Source of the DNA: Aromatoleum bremense
GTDB taxonomy: Bacteria > Pseudomonadota > Gammaproteobacteria > Burkholderiales > Rhodocyclaceae
Direction: 5' to 3'
DNA: 64,000 bases
Assembly: GCF_017894365.1 (NCBI RefSeq)
Contig: NZ_CP059467.1
Span: 1 to 64,000 of the forward strand
The notes beneath the pieces were generated by a model. The model did not search any database. It was not told where the DNA came from and worked only from the letters and a program-made list of their open reading frames with translations. Within the stretch, counting starts at the first letter, position 1. Each line of letters starts with the position of its first letter. Position numbers and translations under genes: made by a program. This document shows, in pieces, positions 28,765 through 37,644 of the stretch.

Positions 28765-29742
28765 TCACGGAGGCACGCCTGCGAGGCAGCGTTCGGTCGC
28801 CGGTTTGGAGGCGACGCGCTGCCGGTAAGCGGAAGGGCTTTCCCCGTAGCGCTCGTGAAACCGGCGGCTGAAATGCGCGGCGTCGGAAAAGCCATGGTCG
28901 TAAGCAATCGTGGTGATGGGGTTGCGCGCCAGGAGTGGATCGGCGAGGGCATCCCGGGCGCGTTCGAGTCTTCGCCTTTGCAGGTAAGCGCAGGGGCTGT
29001 CGCCGCTGTGCTCGAACAAGTTGTACAGGCTGCGTCGGGACATGTTCAGCGCGCGCGCCACAGTGGCCGGCTCCAGAGTCGCATCGTGCAGGTGCCGGTC
29101 GATATGGCTCCGTGCCGCGGACAGTCGGTCGCCGCAGTGCGCATCCGTGCCGACGCGCGACATCAGCTCCAACCGCAGTGATGCCTGAAGCATGTTCATC
29201 AGCGACTGATGTAGCAGGGATCCGCTGAACGCATCGATTGGACTGCTCGCGTGCAACATCTGGCGCAGCAAATCCAGGGCGACCCGTGCATACCCCTCGG
29301 TCTGCAGCGCCGATGCGGCGAGGCGGCGTACGAGTCTCGGCGTTTCGTCCTTATCGCTCCAGGGCATCAGCAACGTGATGAAATGCGAGTTCGCGCTGAG
29401 TTCCAGCGCGTAGGGGCGACTCGCGTCGTAGGTCGCCCAGCTTCCGGGCCCCAGGCGTGCCGCCGCACCATCCTGCTCAAGGAAAGTCTCGCCATTCAGC
29501 TGCCATAGCGCCTTCACGTACGCGCTGTCCGAACGGCCCGCGAGTTGGGGCGTACGCGCCACCTTTTGCGCCGATGCGCAAATCTCGGTGGCCCGTCCTG
29601 CCCCGATCGAAGCCATCCGCGCCGTGCCATGGAAATCGGCATGACGGTGGCACCGGAACTCCAGCGGCAGGAAGTTCTCGCCGATTGCTTCGCTCCACTG
29701 CGCAAGGCGCGCAGTCTTGAGCAATACGGGTACGGAAATCAC
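28765..29742 (-). CDS. AraC-family regulator within the styrene cluster
   Basis: The 325-residue protein has an N-terminal AraC-binding-like domain of the FeaR type (EFRCHRHADFHGTARM near residue 30). A C-terminal double helix-turn-helix contains VARALNMSRRSLYNLF and ITTIAYDHGFSDAAHFSRRF. The GTG at 29742 is chosen since GGAGG sits 5 bp before it; the frame also extends to 29766. It lies 47 bp upstream of styC on the same strand and 190 bp after styB. It may control styC or a downstream aldehyde dehydrogenase in response to an aromatic intermediate; the effector is unknown. Confidence 0.75.
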   Translation of the reverse strand: MISVPVLLKTARLAQWSEAIGENFLPLEFRCHRHADFHGTARMASIGAGRATEICASAQKVARTPQLAGRSDSAYVKALWQLNGETFLEQDGAAARLGPGSWATYDASRPYALELSANSHFITLLMPWSDKDETPRLVRRLAASALQTEGYARVALDLLRQMLHASSPIDAFSGSLLHQSLMNMLQASLRLELMSRVGTDAHCGDRLSAARSHIDRHLHDATLEPATVARALNMSRRSLYNLFEHSGDSPCAYLQRRRLERARDALADPLLARNPITTIAYDHGFSDAAHFSRRFHERYGESPSAYRQRVASKPATERCLAGVPP

Positions 29743-29932
29743 ATCTTCCTCCAACGAGTGCGGCACCGACGGTCAGGCGGTCGTTCGGTTGATAAGCGAA
29801 CCCGAAGGGAATATTCACAACCGGCAGCCGGCTTGCATTCGGTAGCCCGACCTCGGTGCCGGACGACGTACGCGAGGGGAAGCTGTGCTTGCCGTATTTT
29901 GCCCGCAGCCCACTGATGACCGCATGGCTCCC

Positions 29933-30466
29933 TCACGCACAAGCCTGCTCTTCAGAAGCGATCTGCTGAAACGCGCCGCCATGGAACAGCAAGGGGCGAC
30001 CGGAAAACCGTCGGAAACGCTCGACGTGACCGATGAAGATCACGTGGTCGCCCCCCTCATGCGACCGCACCATGTGGCACTCGAACTGCGCGAGGCTGTG
30101 GGCGAGGAGGGGAGCGCCGTCCGCACCGGGCTGCCATGTGATCCCGTCGAACTTGTCGAGCAGGGGCGTTGCGAACTGCCGTGCCGTCGCCTCCTGGTCC
30201 TCGCGCAACACATTGACGGCGAAGTGCGAGGCGTCGAGGAAGGCCTGCAGGTTCGGCGAACGCTGCACAAGACTCCACAGGATCAAGGGCGGATCGAGCG
30301 ACAGCGACGAAAACGAGTTCGCCGTCAGACCGATCGCCCGACCATCGGCCGCACGTGCGGTGATAACCGTGACGCCGGTTGCGAACTGCCCGAAGGCGTG
30401 GCGCAGTTCGCGGCCGTCACTTGTGGTTTGCGGCGCAGACACCGCGGGGGTTGCAATCGCATTCAT
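29933..30466 (-). CDS. styB: styrene monooxygenase flavin reductase component
   Basis: The 177-residue protein belongs to the HpaC/StyB flavin reductase family, with FATGVTVITARAADG, GLTANSFSSLSLDPPLILW and a C-terminal GGDHVIFIGHVERF segment. It uses NADH to make FADH2, which diffuses to the epoxidase StyA. It begins 15 bp after the styA stop, so the two components are co-translated. Length is close to the 170 residues of pseudomonad StyB. Confidence 0.88.
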   Translation of the reverse strand: MNAIATPAVSAPQTTSDGRELRHAFGQFATGVTVITARAADGRAIGLTANSFSSLSLDPPLILWSLVQRSPNLQAFLDASHFAVNVLREDQEATARQFATPLLDKFDGITWQPGADGAPLLAHSLAQFECHMVRSHEGGDHVIFIGHVERFRRFSGRPLLFHGGAFQQIASEEQACA

Positions 30467-30481
30467 GCGGCTTCTCCCTGG

Positions 30482-31729
30482 TCACGCGGTCACTTCGAGG
30501 CTGCCGGTGTGGCTCCCGACGTAGCGTTCGCAGGCCAGCGGATCCATCCACAACCGGTAGAGCTTGCGGGGGTCGTCGAAGCCGTTGACGATCGTCCGGG
30601 CAATATCGGGGACCTTGCCCGCCGCACCGAGCAGATTCAGCACGTGCGATTCCGGCGGCAACAGCATCGCGTTGGTCCACGCGCTGACGTCGTGCGCATA
30701 GGCCCAGAAGCGCTCGAAGGTTTGCGTCATCCATTCCTGCGTCGGCGCGCGCTCGCCGAGTTCGAGGATCGACTTCAGGTAGGACGTGGCGCACTTCGCG
30801 GCGTTGTTCGATCCCTGTCCGGTGATCGGGTCATTGACCACCACGGCGTCGGCCATGCCGAGCACGACGCGCCCCGAGGGAAGGCGCGCCAGCGGCTTGC
30901 GCACGGTCGGTGCGAAGCGTCCGGAAAGGATGCCGTTCGGGTCGGTGAGCTCGATGTTGCGGCAGCGGTCCGCCTCCCACGGGAAGAAGGTATCCAGCAG
31001 CCACCGCGTCTTCTCGAGGTGCTGATCCGGTGTCACGACGTCGGACCAGCAGTCCATCGGTCCGCCGGGGATGCCGAAGAAGGACACGATCTCGCACTGC
31101 CCGCTGACGGTCAGCGCGGGAAAGATCACCAGTTCGCCAAGGCCCGGTCGTGCGTTGAAGGAGATGCCCGGCAGCGGGCTGCGCGGTACGACGCCTCTCA
31201 CGTAGGTGAGCGCAAGCGCGCGCTGCGGCCGGTCGAACTGGCTGCGTTCGGCGTCCCGTTCGAAGAGCTTCACGATTTCGCCCTTGCCGGCGGCGACGAT
31301 CACGAGGTCGTACGCCGCCGCGTACGCTTCGAGATCCTCGATGCCGGCGTCGCAGATCACCAGGCGTCCGCCGCGCCGTTCGAACTCGTCCATCCACGCG
31401 GGCATCTTGACCCGTTGATCGACCGATTGCGCGTAGCGATCGAGCGGAGCGACGAAGTGGATCTGCTTCCGGCGCGGTGCGTCCGGATCGGCAATCGCGA
31501 TGCCGAAGCCTTCGATCTGCGGGGTGTCCGCCTCCCAACCGTTCAGACCGAGATCGCGCTCGATCTGCAGTGCGGTGTCGAACATGCACTGGCTCGACAT
31601 CACCTTGCCGGCGCGGATCTGGTCCGCGGTGCGATTCGAAATCAGCGTGACCTCATAGCCGTGTTGCAGCAGTGCAAGGCCGAGTTGCAGGCCGGACTGA
31701 CCGGCACCGACGATAGCGATCGACTTCAT
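30482..31729 (-). CDS. styA: styrene monooxygenase epoxidase component
   Basis: The 415-residue protein, exactly the usual length, has the FAD-binding motif IVGAGQSGLQLGLALLQHGY at the N terminus. Other StyA features are SSQCMFDTALQIERDLGLN, and GMADAVVVNDPITGQGSNNA near residue 300. With FADH2 from StyB it epoxidises styrene to (S)-styrene oxide using O2. The ATG at 31729 follows GGAGATGGAAG; frame extending upstream to 31870 lacks similarity. It is divergent from an AraC-type regulator across a 370-bp region. Confidence 0.92.
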   Translation of the reverse strand: MKSIAIVGAGQSGLQLGLALLQHGYEVTLISNRTADQIRAGKVMSSQCMFDTALQIERDLGLNGWEADTPQIEGFGIAIADPDAPRRKQIHFVAPLDRYAQSVDQRVKMPAWMDEFERRGGRLVICDAGIEDLEAYAAAYDLVIVAAGKGEIVKLFERDAERSQFDRPQRALALTYVRGVVPRSPLPGISFNARPGLGELVIFPALTVSGQCEIVSFFGIPGGPMDCWSDVVTPDQHLEKTRWLLDTFFPWEADRCRNIELTDPNGILSGRFAPTVRKPLARLPSGRVVLGMADAVVVNDPITGQGSNNAAKCATSYLKSILELGERAPTQEWMTQTFERFWAYAHDVSAWTNAMLLPPESHVLNLLGAAGKVPDIARTIVNGFDDPRKLYRLWMDPLACERYVGSHTGSLEVTA

Positions 31730-31808
31730 CTTCCATCTCCTCTGTTGGCTATTCGCCGGCGCGCGTTCCCTCGTCCGGGGAACGTCACGCCAAATTCTTT
31801 TCGCCCTG

Positions 31809-31825
31809 CGATGCATTTCGCATCG
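31809..31825. promoter_or_regulatory. inverted repeat between styA and the divergent araC gene
   Basis: CGATGC, five bases, GCATCG forms a perfect 6-bp-arm inverted repeat 80 bp upstream of styA. A second, weaker one (CGGTC, seven bases, GACCG) lies at 31982-31998, 100 bp before the regulator gene. Either could be an operator, but AraC proteins usually prefer direct repeats, so the role is open. Confidence 0.35.
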
Positions 31826-32100
31826 GCTCACGGCGTGAATGCTGATCCGCATGCTACGGTCCGCTCGCACCAGCCGCCCGGCCGGGAGTGCAGACTTCTT
31901 GTTCCTGCGTGCACCGTTGCGGTGCTCTCGCGGACTTTGCGGAAGGGGCCCTGGCCTTGCCTTGGCTGCGCCTCATCCACGCGGTCACTTTGCGACCGGG
32001 GGCGATATCTGCGCTATCCTTGAAGCGAGGCCGTTGTCCCGTGACCGCCGGAACTTGCAGGTGCGCCGGCACGGCGAGAAGCTGCAGGAGGAAAAACAGG

Positions 32101-33153
32101 ATGGCCGGCTTGATCGACGCTCGTAGCGTGAAGACCTGCCTCGCGGCGCACCGTCTGATCGCAGCCGCGGACGATGTCGAGGAAACGTGCACCCGGGTCG
32201 GGGAGGTTTTCCGACCCCACCGGCTCGGCGTCGTGGGCCGCGAGCAGCGACTGAGCGCCCGGCTCGACCACATGCCCGTTTCGCCAGCATCGACCACGAC
32301 CTTGAATCTGCTGCATTACGGCGCGGACGTCTCGATTGCGTCCGAGCCCTTCGACAGCTTCTACCTCGTGATGATGCCGCTGCAGGGGACGGCGGAAGTC
32401 AGTTCACGCCAGCAGAAGATCGTATCGACGCCGGATGTCGCCTCCATCGTCGGCCCGGTGGCGCCGATGTCGATCCGCTGGCACGACGACTGCGAGCAGT
32501 TGATCGTGCGCGTCGACCGCAAGATGCTGGAGGACGCATGCGCCACGCATCTCGGGCACGAGCTGAACCGGCCGCTGGAGTTCGAGCTCGGCATGGATTT
32601 GCGTCGGCAATCCGCGTCGAGCTGGGAGAGCGTCGTCGGATTTCTTGCCTCATCGCCCGCATTCCTGTGCAGCACGATTGCGCACCCACTCATCGCTGCG
32701 CAGGTTCAACAGCTGCTGATGTCCGCGCTATTGACCGGCCAGACCCACAACTATCTCGACGAACTGCTGCGCCCATCGCCCGCGTTGGCGCCTTACTACG
32801 TCAAGCGCGCGGAAGAATTCATCTGTGCCCATGCCGATCAGGCAATCACGGTCCAGGAAGTCGCCGCACATGTCGGGGTGAGCACGCGTAGTCTTCATAC
32901 GGGCTTCCAGCGTTATCGCGACACGACTCCGATGGCGTTCCTCAGGAACGTCCGGCTCGAACGCGTCCGCCTGGATCTCCTACGCGCCAAGGAAGAAAAC
33001 CGGCCCGCGACAGTGACCGACGTCGCATTGACCTGGGGTTTCAGCCACCTGGGTCACTTCACGGCGGCCTACGCACGGAAATTCAACGAATTGCCCTCCC
33101 AGACGCTGCGATGCGCTGGCTTGCTGCCAGCGTCACGGAAGAAGGCGCAGTAG
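32101..33153 (+). CDS. AraC-family regulator divergent from styAB
   Basis: The 350-residue protein has an N-terminal AraC-binding-like domain (about residues 40-200) and a C-terminal AraC DNA-binding domain with VQEVAAHVGVSTRSLHTGFQ and VTDVALTWGFSHLGHFTAAY. It resembles regulators of aromatic dioxygenase and benzoate-type operons. The ATG at 32101 is preceded by GGAGGAAAAACAGG. It is transcribed away from styA and is the best candidate activator of styAB in place of the usual StyS/StyR pair. Effector unknown. Confidence 0.78.
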   Translation: MAGLIDARSVKTCLAAHRLIAAADDVEETCTRVGEVFRPHRLGVVGREQRLSARLDHMPVSPASTTTLNLLHYGADVSIASEPFDSFYLVMMPLQGTAEVSSRQQKIVSTPDVASIVGPVAPMSIRWHDDCEQLIVRVDRKMLEDACATHLGHELNRPLEFELGMDLRRQSASSWESVVGFLASSPAFLCSTIAHPLIAAQVQQLLMSALLTGQTHNYLDELLRPSPALAPYYVKRAEEFICAHADQAITVQEVAAHVGVSTRSLHTGFQRYRDTTPMAFLRNVRLERVRLDLLRAKEENRPATVTDVALTWGFSHLGHFTAAYARKFNELPSQTLRCAGLLPASRKKAQ

Positions 33154-33356
33154 GGCGGGGTCAAGGAATCAACCGGCCAGGCGATGGCCTAAAGGGAGGC
33201 GACCTGACACACCGACAGTCAGCGCTTGTTCCGTGGCGACCGCAATGACGCCTCGCTCGGCGCCTTTGTCTATAGTCCGCGACTGCATATCGGATCCACT
33301 CGTAACGCGACCACGGGCGACCGGCGCCACGGTTCGGCGGATTCCGTAGGAGGTGA

Positions 33357-33632
<276 letters not shown>

Positions 33633-33761
33633 TAGCGGCGGCGTGAATCCGCACAAATCTGGCGGCAATAAATGGCGGTGGATTGTGGCGTCGACACGGG
33701 CGGCGGGTGGAAACGAAACAGGGACCACTGGGGCCCCTGGGTAGTGAAGGTTTGATTCGGC

Positions 33762-33974
33762 TCAGAACGGCGGATCGGTCGTCGGTACGTCGTTGCGGCT
33801 GACACGTTCGTCACGAAGTTTGGTCACCAGCGCGAGTTCGTAGTGCGCCCAGATCCGGTCGCGCAGATCATCGAGCAACTCGATGACCGCCAATGCCTGC
33901 TCGGGCGACCAGTGGGGATCGATGACTAGTTCGACGCCGCGGTGCAGGCCGGACGGTTGATGAGGTCGTTTCAC
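33762..33974 (-). CDS. small accessory protein of an IS21-type element
   Basis: A 70-residue frame starting with GTG at 33974 overlaps the istB stop by 4 bp. The product begins MKRPHQPSGLHRGVELVIDP and contains SPEQALAVIELLDDLRDRIW. Small proteins like this follow istB in a subset of IS21 elements; function unknown. It is complete but its element is broken. Confidence 0.55.
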   Translation of the reverse strand: MKRPHQPSGLHRGVELVIDPHWSPEQALAVIELLDDLRDRIWAHYELALVTKLRDERVSRNDVPTTDPPF

Positions 33975-34353
33975 GGCGCCTCCTTCGCCTTGCGCTTGCT
34001 GGATCTGGCGGCGGCATGCTCCTGTGCCTCCTTGCGCCGGTAGGATTCCCCCTTGATGGCGATGATCTCGGCGTGATGCACGAGGCGGTCGATCATGGCC
34101 ACCACGCAGCTGGCGTTGGGGAACACTTCCGACCATTCCGAGAACGACTTGTTCGTCGTAATCAGGGTGCTCTTCTTCTCGTGACGCCGGTTGATCAACT
34201 CGAAGAGCAGATCGGCGTGGCGGTTCGAGTACGACAAATAGCCGACCTCATCGATTACCAGGAGATCGGGCGCCGCATAGCGGCGCAGCCGGTAGCGCAG
34301 CGCCGAATCGCTGTCGAGGCCGGCCAGATCGCCGAGCAACTGCCCGGCGGTGG
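33971..34353 (-). pseudogene. istB, 5'-truncated (IS21 ATP-binding helper)
   Basis: About 127 codons of the C-terminal half of IstB remain, including Walker B in LLVIDEVGYL, the sensor segment KKSTLITTNKSFSEWSEVF and the end MIDRLVHHAEIIAIKGESYR. The Walker A part and N terminus are missing since ISAs1 DNA starts at 34354. IstB normally assists the IstA transposase. Confidence 0.8.
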
Positions 34354-35386
34354 CAGGGCAATCGCATATATATTGCATAGGCAATACAGGTAAACGGTTT
34401 ACGATCATTGACTTAGCGACCCCCTGTTCACAACGTCATATTTTGTGTAGCTTACTGTCTTTTTGGGACTCCCATGAAGACAGGCCAGTTGATGCCCGTG
34501 AGCGAAGTGTTCGTGTCGGTACCCGACCCGCGCAGCAAGCGGCAGGCCAGGCACGATCTGTCCGAGTTGCTGACGGTGGCGGTGTGCGCGGTGCTGTGCG
34601 GGGCGAACGATTTCGTGGATGTGGCGCTGTGGGGCAAGTCCAACCTGGCCTGGCTGCGCAAGTTCCTGAAGCTCAAGGCGGGCGTGCCCTCGCATGACAC
34701 GTTCTGCCGGGTGCTCGCGATGATCGATCCCGCGGCCTTCGAGGCGGCCTTTTTGCGCTGGGTGGGCGTGCTGGTGCCGGCGCTGGCGCCGGACAGCGTG
34801 GTGGCCATCGATGGCAAGACCAGTCGGCGCAGTGGCGGCAAGGATACGTCGGGGCCGTTGCACATGGTCAGCGCCTTTGCCGCCGGGATGGGTCTGGTGC
34901 TGGGGCAGCGCGCCACCGATCAGAAGAGCAACGAGATAACAGCGATTCCCGAGTTGCTCGCCATGCTGGCGCTCGAAGGCACCATCGTCACGATCGATGC
35001 GATGGGCACCCAGGCAGCGATTGCCCGCACCATCCGTAGTCGTGGCGCAGACTACGTGTTGTGCGTCAAAGACAACCCCCCCACGCTGACCGACTCGATT
35101 CTGCTCACCCTGGCCGGCGTGGCGGAAAAGATCGCGCCGGCTTCGCATTTCGAAGAACAAACCAAGGGCCACGGCCGTGTGGAGGTGCGCCGCTGCTGGG
35201 CCTATGATGCGGTCAGCCAGTTGTACAAGTCCGAGCAGTGGGCCGGGCTGCAATCGTTTGCGCTCGTCGAGCGCGAACGCACCGTCGACGGCAAGACCAG
35301 CGTCGAGCGCCATTACTACATCAGTTCCCTGCCCGCAGATGCCGCCAGAATCGCGCAGGCCGTGCGCAGCCATTGGGCGGTCGAAA

Positions 35387-37273
35387 GTGTGCCGCAGGCA
35401 CACAGCAAGGAAGTTCAGCATGAACCGACAAACTGTGTCGAAGCTGCACGGAAGATGAGGGTAGGTCCCTCGGAGTCGGCTTTCAGGAGCGGGCTTCAAA
35501 CCACCCCAAGCTGCTGCGGTCAAGAGCCGTCGGTGGTGAGCGTTGGGGTCAAAGCGTCGGGGACGTACCCCGAGCAGGTAAGGATCAGAGAGACGAACGA
35601 AAGTGAACCCTCGATGACGCGTCGTTATCCAAAGAATTGTCGTCAAAACCAGGGGCGTTTCCACTTCCTGGGACAAGCTTGCCGGGCACCTGATTACTGG
35701 GCAAGCGGCGGCCGGCGTATAGGGGGCGTGAAGCTGATCCAGGCTTCCGTGCGGAACTGCGGGAACCAGTCGTTGCGATGTCAAGGGAGAAGCACAAGTG
35801 GCAGAAACCACGAGGCGAGAGTACCGATGCGCAGCACTGGGACGGATCGACCCGTAGTAGTGATGAAGGCCGGTAATGCGGCTGGAGCGAAGGGGTCGAG
35901 TCAAGCGGTTGCATTCAGCGTCCAACTGGCAACAGGAGGAGACGGATGAGTGCAACAAAACCATTTGCCATCGACAAGTGGCAAGTGTACGAGGCGTATC
36001 AAGCGGTCAAGGCCAATGCGGGCTCGGCCGGTGTGGATAGGCAGTCGATCGAGGCGTTCGAGCAGGATCTGAAGGGCAATCTCTACAAGATCTGGAATCG
36101 GATGTCCTCGGGAAGCTACTTTCCGCCGCCGGTCAAAGCGGTCGCCATTCCGAAGAAGAATGGTGGGGTGCGCATATTGGGCGTTCCGACAGTGGCCGAT
36201 CGCGTGGCACAGATGGTGGTCAAGCGGGTGATCGAGCCGGAACTCGAGGCGCGGTTTCTGCCGGACTCCTACGGGTATCGTCCCGGAAGATCGGCGCTGG
36301 ATGCCGTGGCGGTAACGCGTCAGCGTTGCTGGCAGTATCCCTGGGTGCTGGAATTCGATATCAAGGGCCTGTTTGACAACATCGACCACGCGCTGCTCCT
36401 TCGGGCGCTCGGGAAGCATGTCAAATGTGAGTGGGCCATGCTGTACATCAAGCGCTGGCTGACGGCGCCGCTGCAACATGCGGACGGAACCTTGGAGGAA
36501 CGTACCAAGGGGACCCCACAGGGTGGTGTCGTCAGTCCGGTGCTGGCCAATCTGTTTCTACACTACACGTTTGACGTCTGGATTACGAAGCACTATCCGG
36601 ATAACCCCTGGTGCCGGTATGCCGACGACGGGGTGGTGCATTGCCGGACTGAACAGGAAGCGCTGGCCCTGCGGGCAGCGCTCGATGCGAGGTTCGCGCA
36701 GTGTGCCCTCACAATGCATCCGGACAAGACCAAGGTCATCTATTGCAAAGACGGCAGCCGCAAAGGAAGGTATCCGAACACGCAGTTCGATTTCCTCGGA
36801 TACACCTTTCGGGCGCGGACGGTGAAGAACAGCAAGAAGAACAGCCTGTTCGTCAGTTTCACCCCTGCGGTCAGCAGCACGGCGGTCACGGCAATGCGGC
36901 AGAAGACACGCAAACTGAACTATCGGAATCGAACGGACCTGAGTCTGGCAGACATTGCACGCCTGCATAACCCGATCCTCAGGGGTTGGCTGGAGTATTA
37001 CGGCAAGTTCTGTCGCTCGGCGATGTACCCCGTCCTGCGCCATTTCAACATGACGCTGCGAGCGTGGGCGATGAAGAAGTACAGACGGCTGAAGGGTCAC
37101 AAGATACGCGCGGCTCGCTTTCTCGAAGGTCTCGCCGAAAAGCAGGCGTACCTCTTCGTGCACTGGCAACGAGGGATGGTCGGTGCGTTCGCTTGATGGG
37201 AGCGGTGTGAATCGAGAGGTTCACGCACCGTTCTGTGAGAGGCTGGGGGTGCGATTCCCCCGGCCTACTTGCC
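35387..37273 (+). mobile_element. group II intron
   Basis: The 5' end reads GTGTGCCGCAGGC, fitting the GUGYG start of bacterial group II introns. Domain V lies at about 37199-37234 (GAGCGGTGTGAATCGAGA, then GGTTCACGCACCGTTC), with the AGC triad in its first strand. Domain VI follows as a GC-rich hairpin ending GGCCTACTTGCC, where the A is 7 nt from the proposed 3' end, the normal branch-point distance. Boundaries are set by restoring the transposase frame, so they may be off by a few bases. It encodes one reverse transcriptase/maturase. Confidence 0.8.
35946..37196 (+). CDS. ltrA: group II intron reverse transcriptase/maturase
   Basis: The 416-residue protein has the ordered RT motifs of intron-encoded proteins: NAGSAGVDRQSIE, VRILGVPTVADRVAQMVVKR, YGYRPGRSALDAV, the GTPQGGVVSPVLANLFLH block and the catalytic YADD in CRYADDGVVH. 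A maturase X region lies near RGWLEYYGKF. No H-N-H endonuclease domain is seen at the C terminus, so mobility would rely on replication-fork or pre-nicked targets. GGAGGAGACGG precedes the start. Confidence 0.9.
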   Translation: MSATKPFAIDKWQVYEAYQAVKANAGSAGVDRQSIEAFEQDLKGNLYKIWNRMSSGSYFPPPVKAVAIPKKNGGVRILGVPTVADRVAQMVVKRVIEPELEARFLPDSYGYRPGRSALDAVAVTRQRCWQYPWVLEFDIKGLFDNIDHALLLRALGKHVKCEWAMLYIKRWLTAPLQHADGTLEERTKGTPQGGVVSPVLANLFLHYTFDVWITKHYPDNPWCRYADDGVVHCRTEQEALALRAALDARFAQCALTMHPDKTKVIYCKDGSRKGRYPNTQFDFLGYTFRARTVKNSKKNSLFVSFTPAVSSTAVTAMRQKTRKLNYRNRTDLSLADIARLHNPILRGWLEYYGKFCRSAMYPVLRHFNMTLRAWAMKKYRRLKGHKIRAARFLEGLAEKQAYLFVHWQRGMVGAFA

Positions 37274-37644
37274 ATCAGCTTCACTGGTCGCTCGATGTGC
37301 AGTTCAACGATGATCAGTCCCGGGTGCGCCGAGGCTATGCGGCCAACAACTTCGTGGTGCTGCGCCACATCGTACTGAACCTGCTGCGCCATAACACCAC
37401 CCGCAAGGCCAGCATCAAGTCCAAGCGACTGCTCGCCTGCATGGAAGACGACTTCCGGGAACAATTACTTGGGCTGGCCATATGAGCGCCTCGAGTTATG
37501 ACAGGACGGTGCGATTGCCCTGCCAGGCAGGCGCGTTTGGGCTACCTGTCGCCGGCTGCTTTCACTCAGAAATTCTATTCAGAAAAGATAGCTGCTTAAA
37601 CCGTTGGACTCCACGCTTGCCGACCAATCTCACACCGCCGAGCA

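Larger units (their letters stand above)
34474..37485 (+). pseudogene. ISAs1-family transposase gene interrupted by a group II intron
   Basis: Exon 1 (34474-35386) encodes the N-terminal DUF4338-free ISAs1 type protein starting MKTGQLMPVSEVFVSVPDPR, with catalytic sequences VAIDGKTSRRS and VTIDAMGTQ, up to RSHWAVE. Exon 2 (37274-37485) encodes QLHWSLDVQFNDDQSRVRRG to the stop. Joining them gives an uninterrupted 374-residue protein across HWAVENQLHW, matching the HW-x-x-EN-x-LHW pattern of the family. The gene would be functional only if the intron is spliced from the mRNA. The unspliced frame runs on through the intron to 35949 and is not meaningful. Confidence 0.8.
34354..37522 (+). mobile_element. 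ISAs1-family insertion sequence carrying a group II intron
   Basis: The ends are CAGGGCAATCGCA at 34354 and its exact inverse complement TGCGATTGCCCTG ending at 37522. The element spans 3169 bp, or 1282 bp without the 1887-bp intron, a usual ISAs1 size. Flanks (GGCGGTGG on the left, CCAGGCAG on the right) show no direct repeat, so the element no longer has its original neighbours, most likely after an IS-mediated deletion that also removed the 5' part of istB. Confidence 0.85.

Noticed and set aside
29885..32023. 712-codon open frame on the plus strand opposite styA/styB
   Set aside because: It lies exactly antisense to two confidently identified genes, has no ribosome site and encodes Arg/His-rich sequence typical of the reverse frame of GC-rich genes.
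34474..35949. A 491-residue ISAs1 transposase as a simple intact gene
   Set aside because: The last 187 codons are intron sequence read through; the true C terminus lies after the intron at 37274-37485.
34405..35964. 519-codon minus-strand frame across the ISAs1 transposase and intron
   Set aside because: Spans exon 1 and the 5' intron region on the opposite strand, with no recognisable protein.
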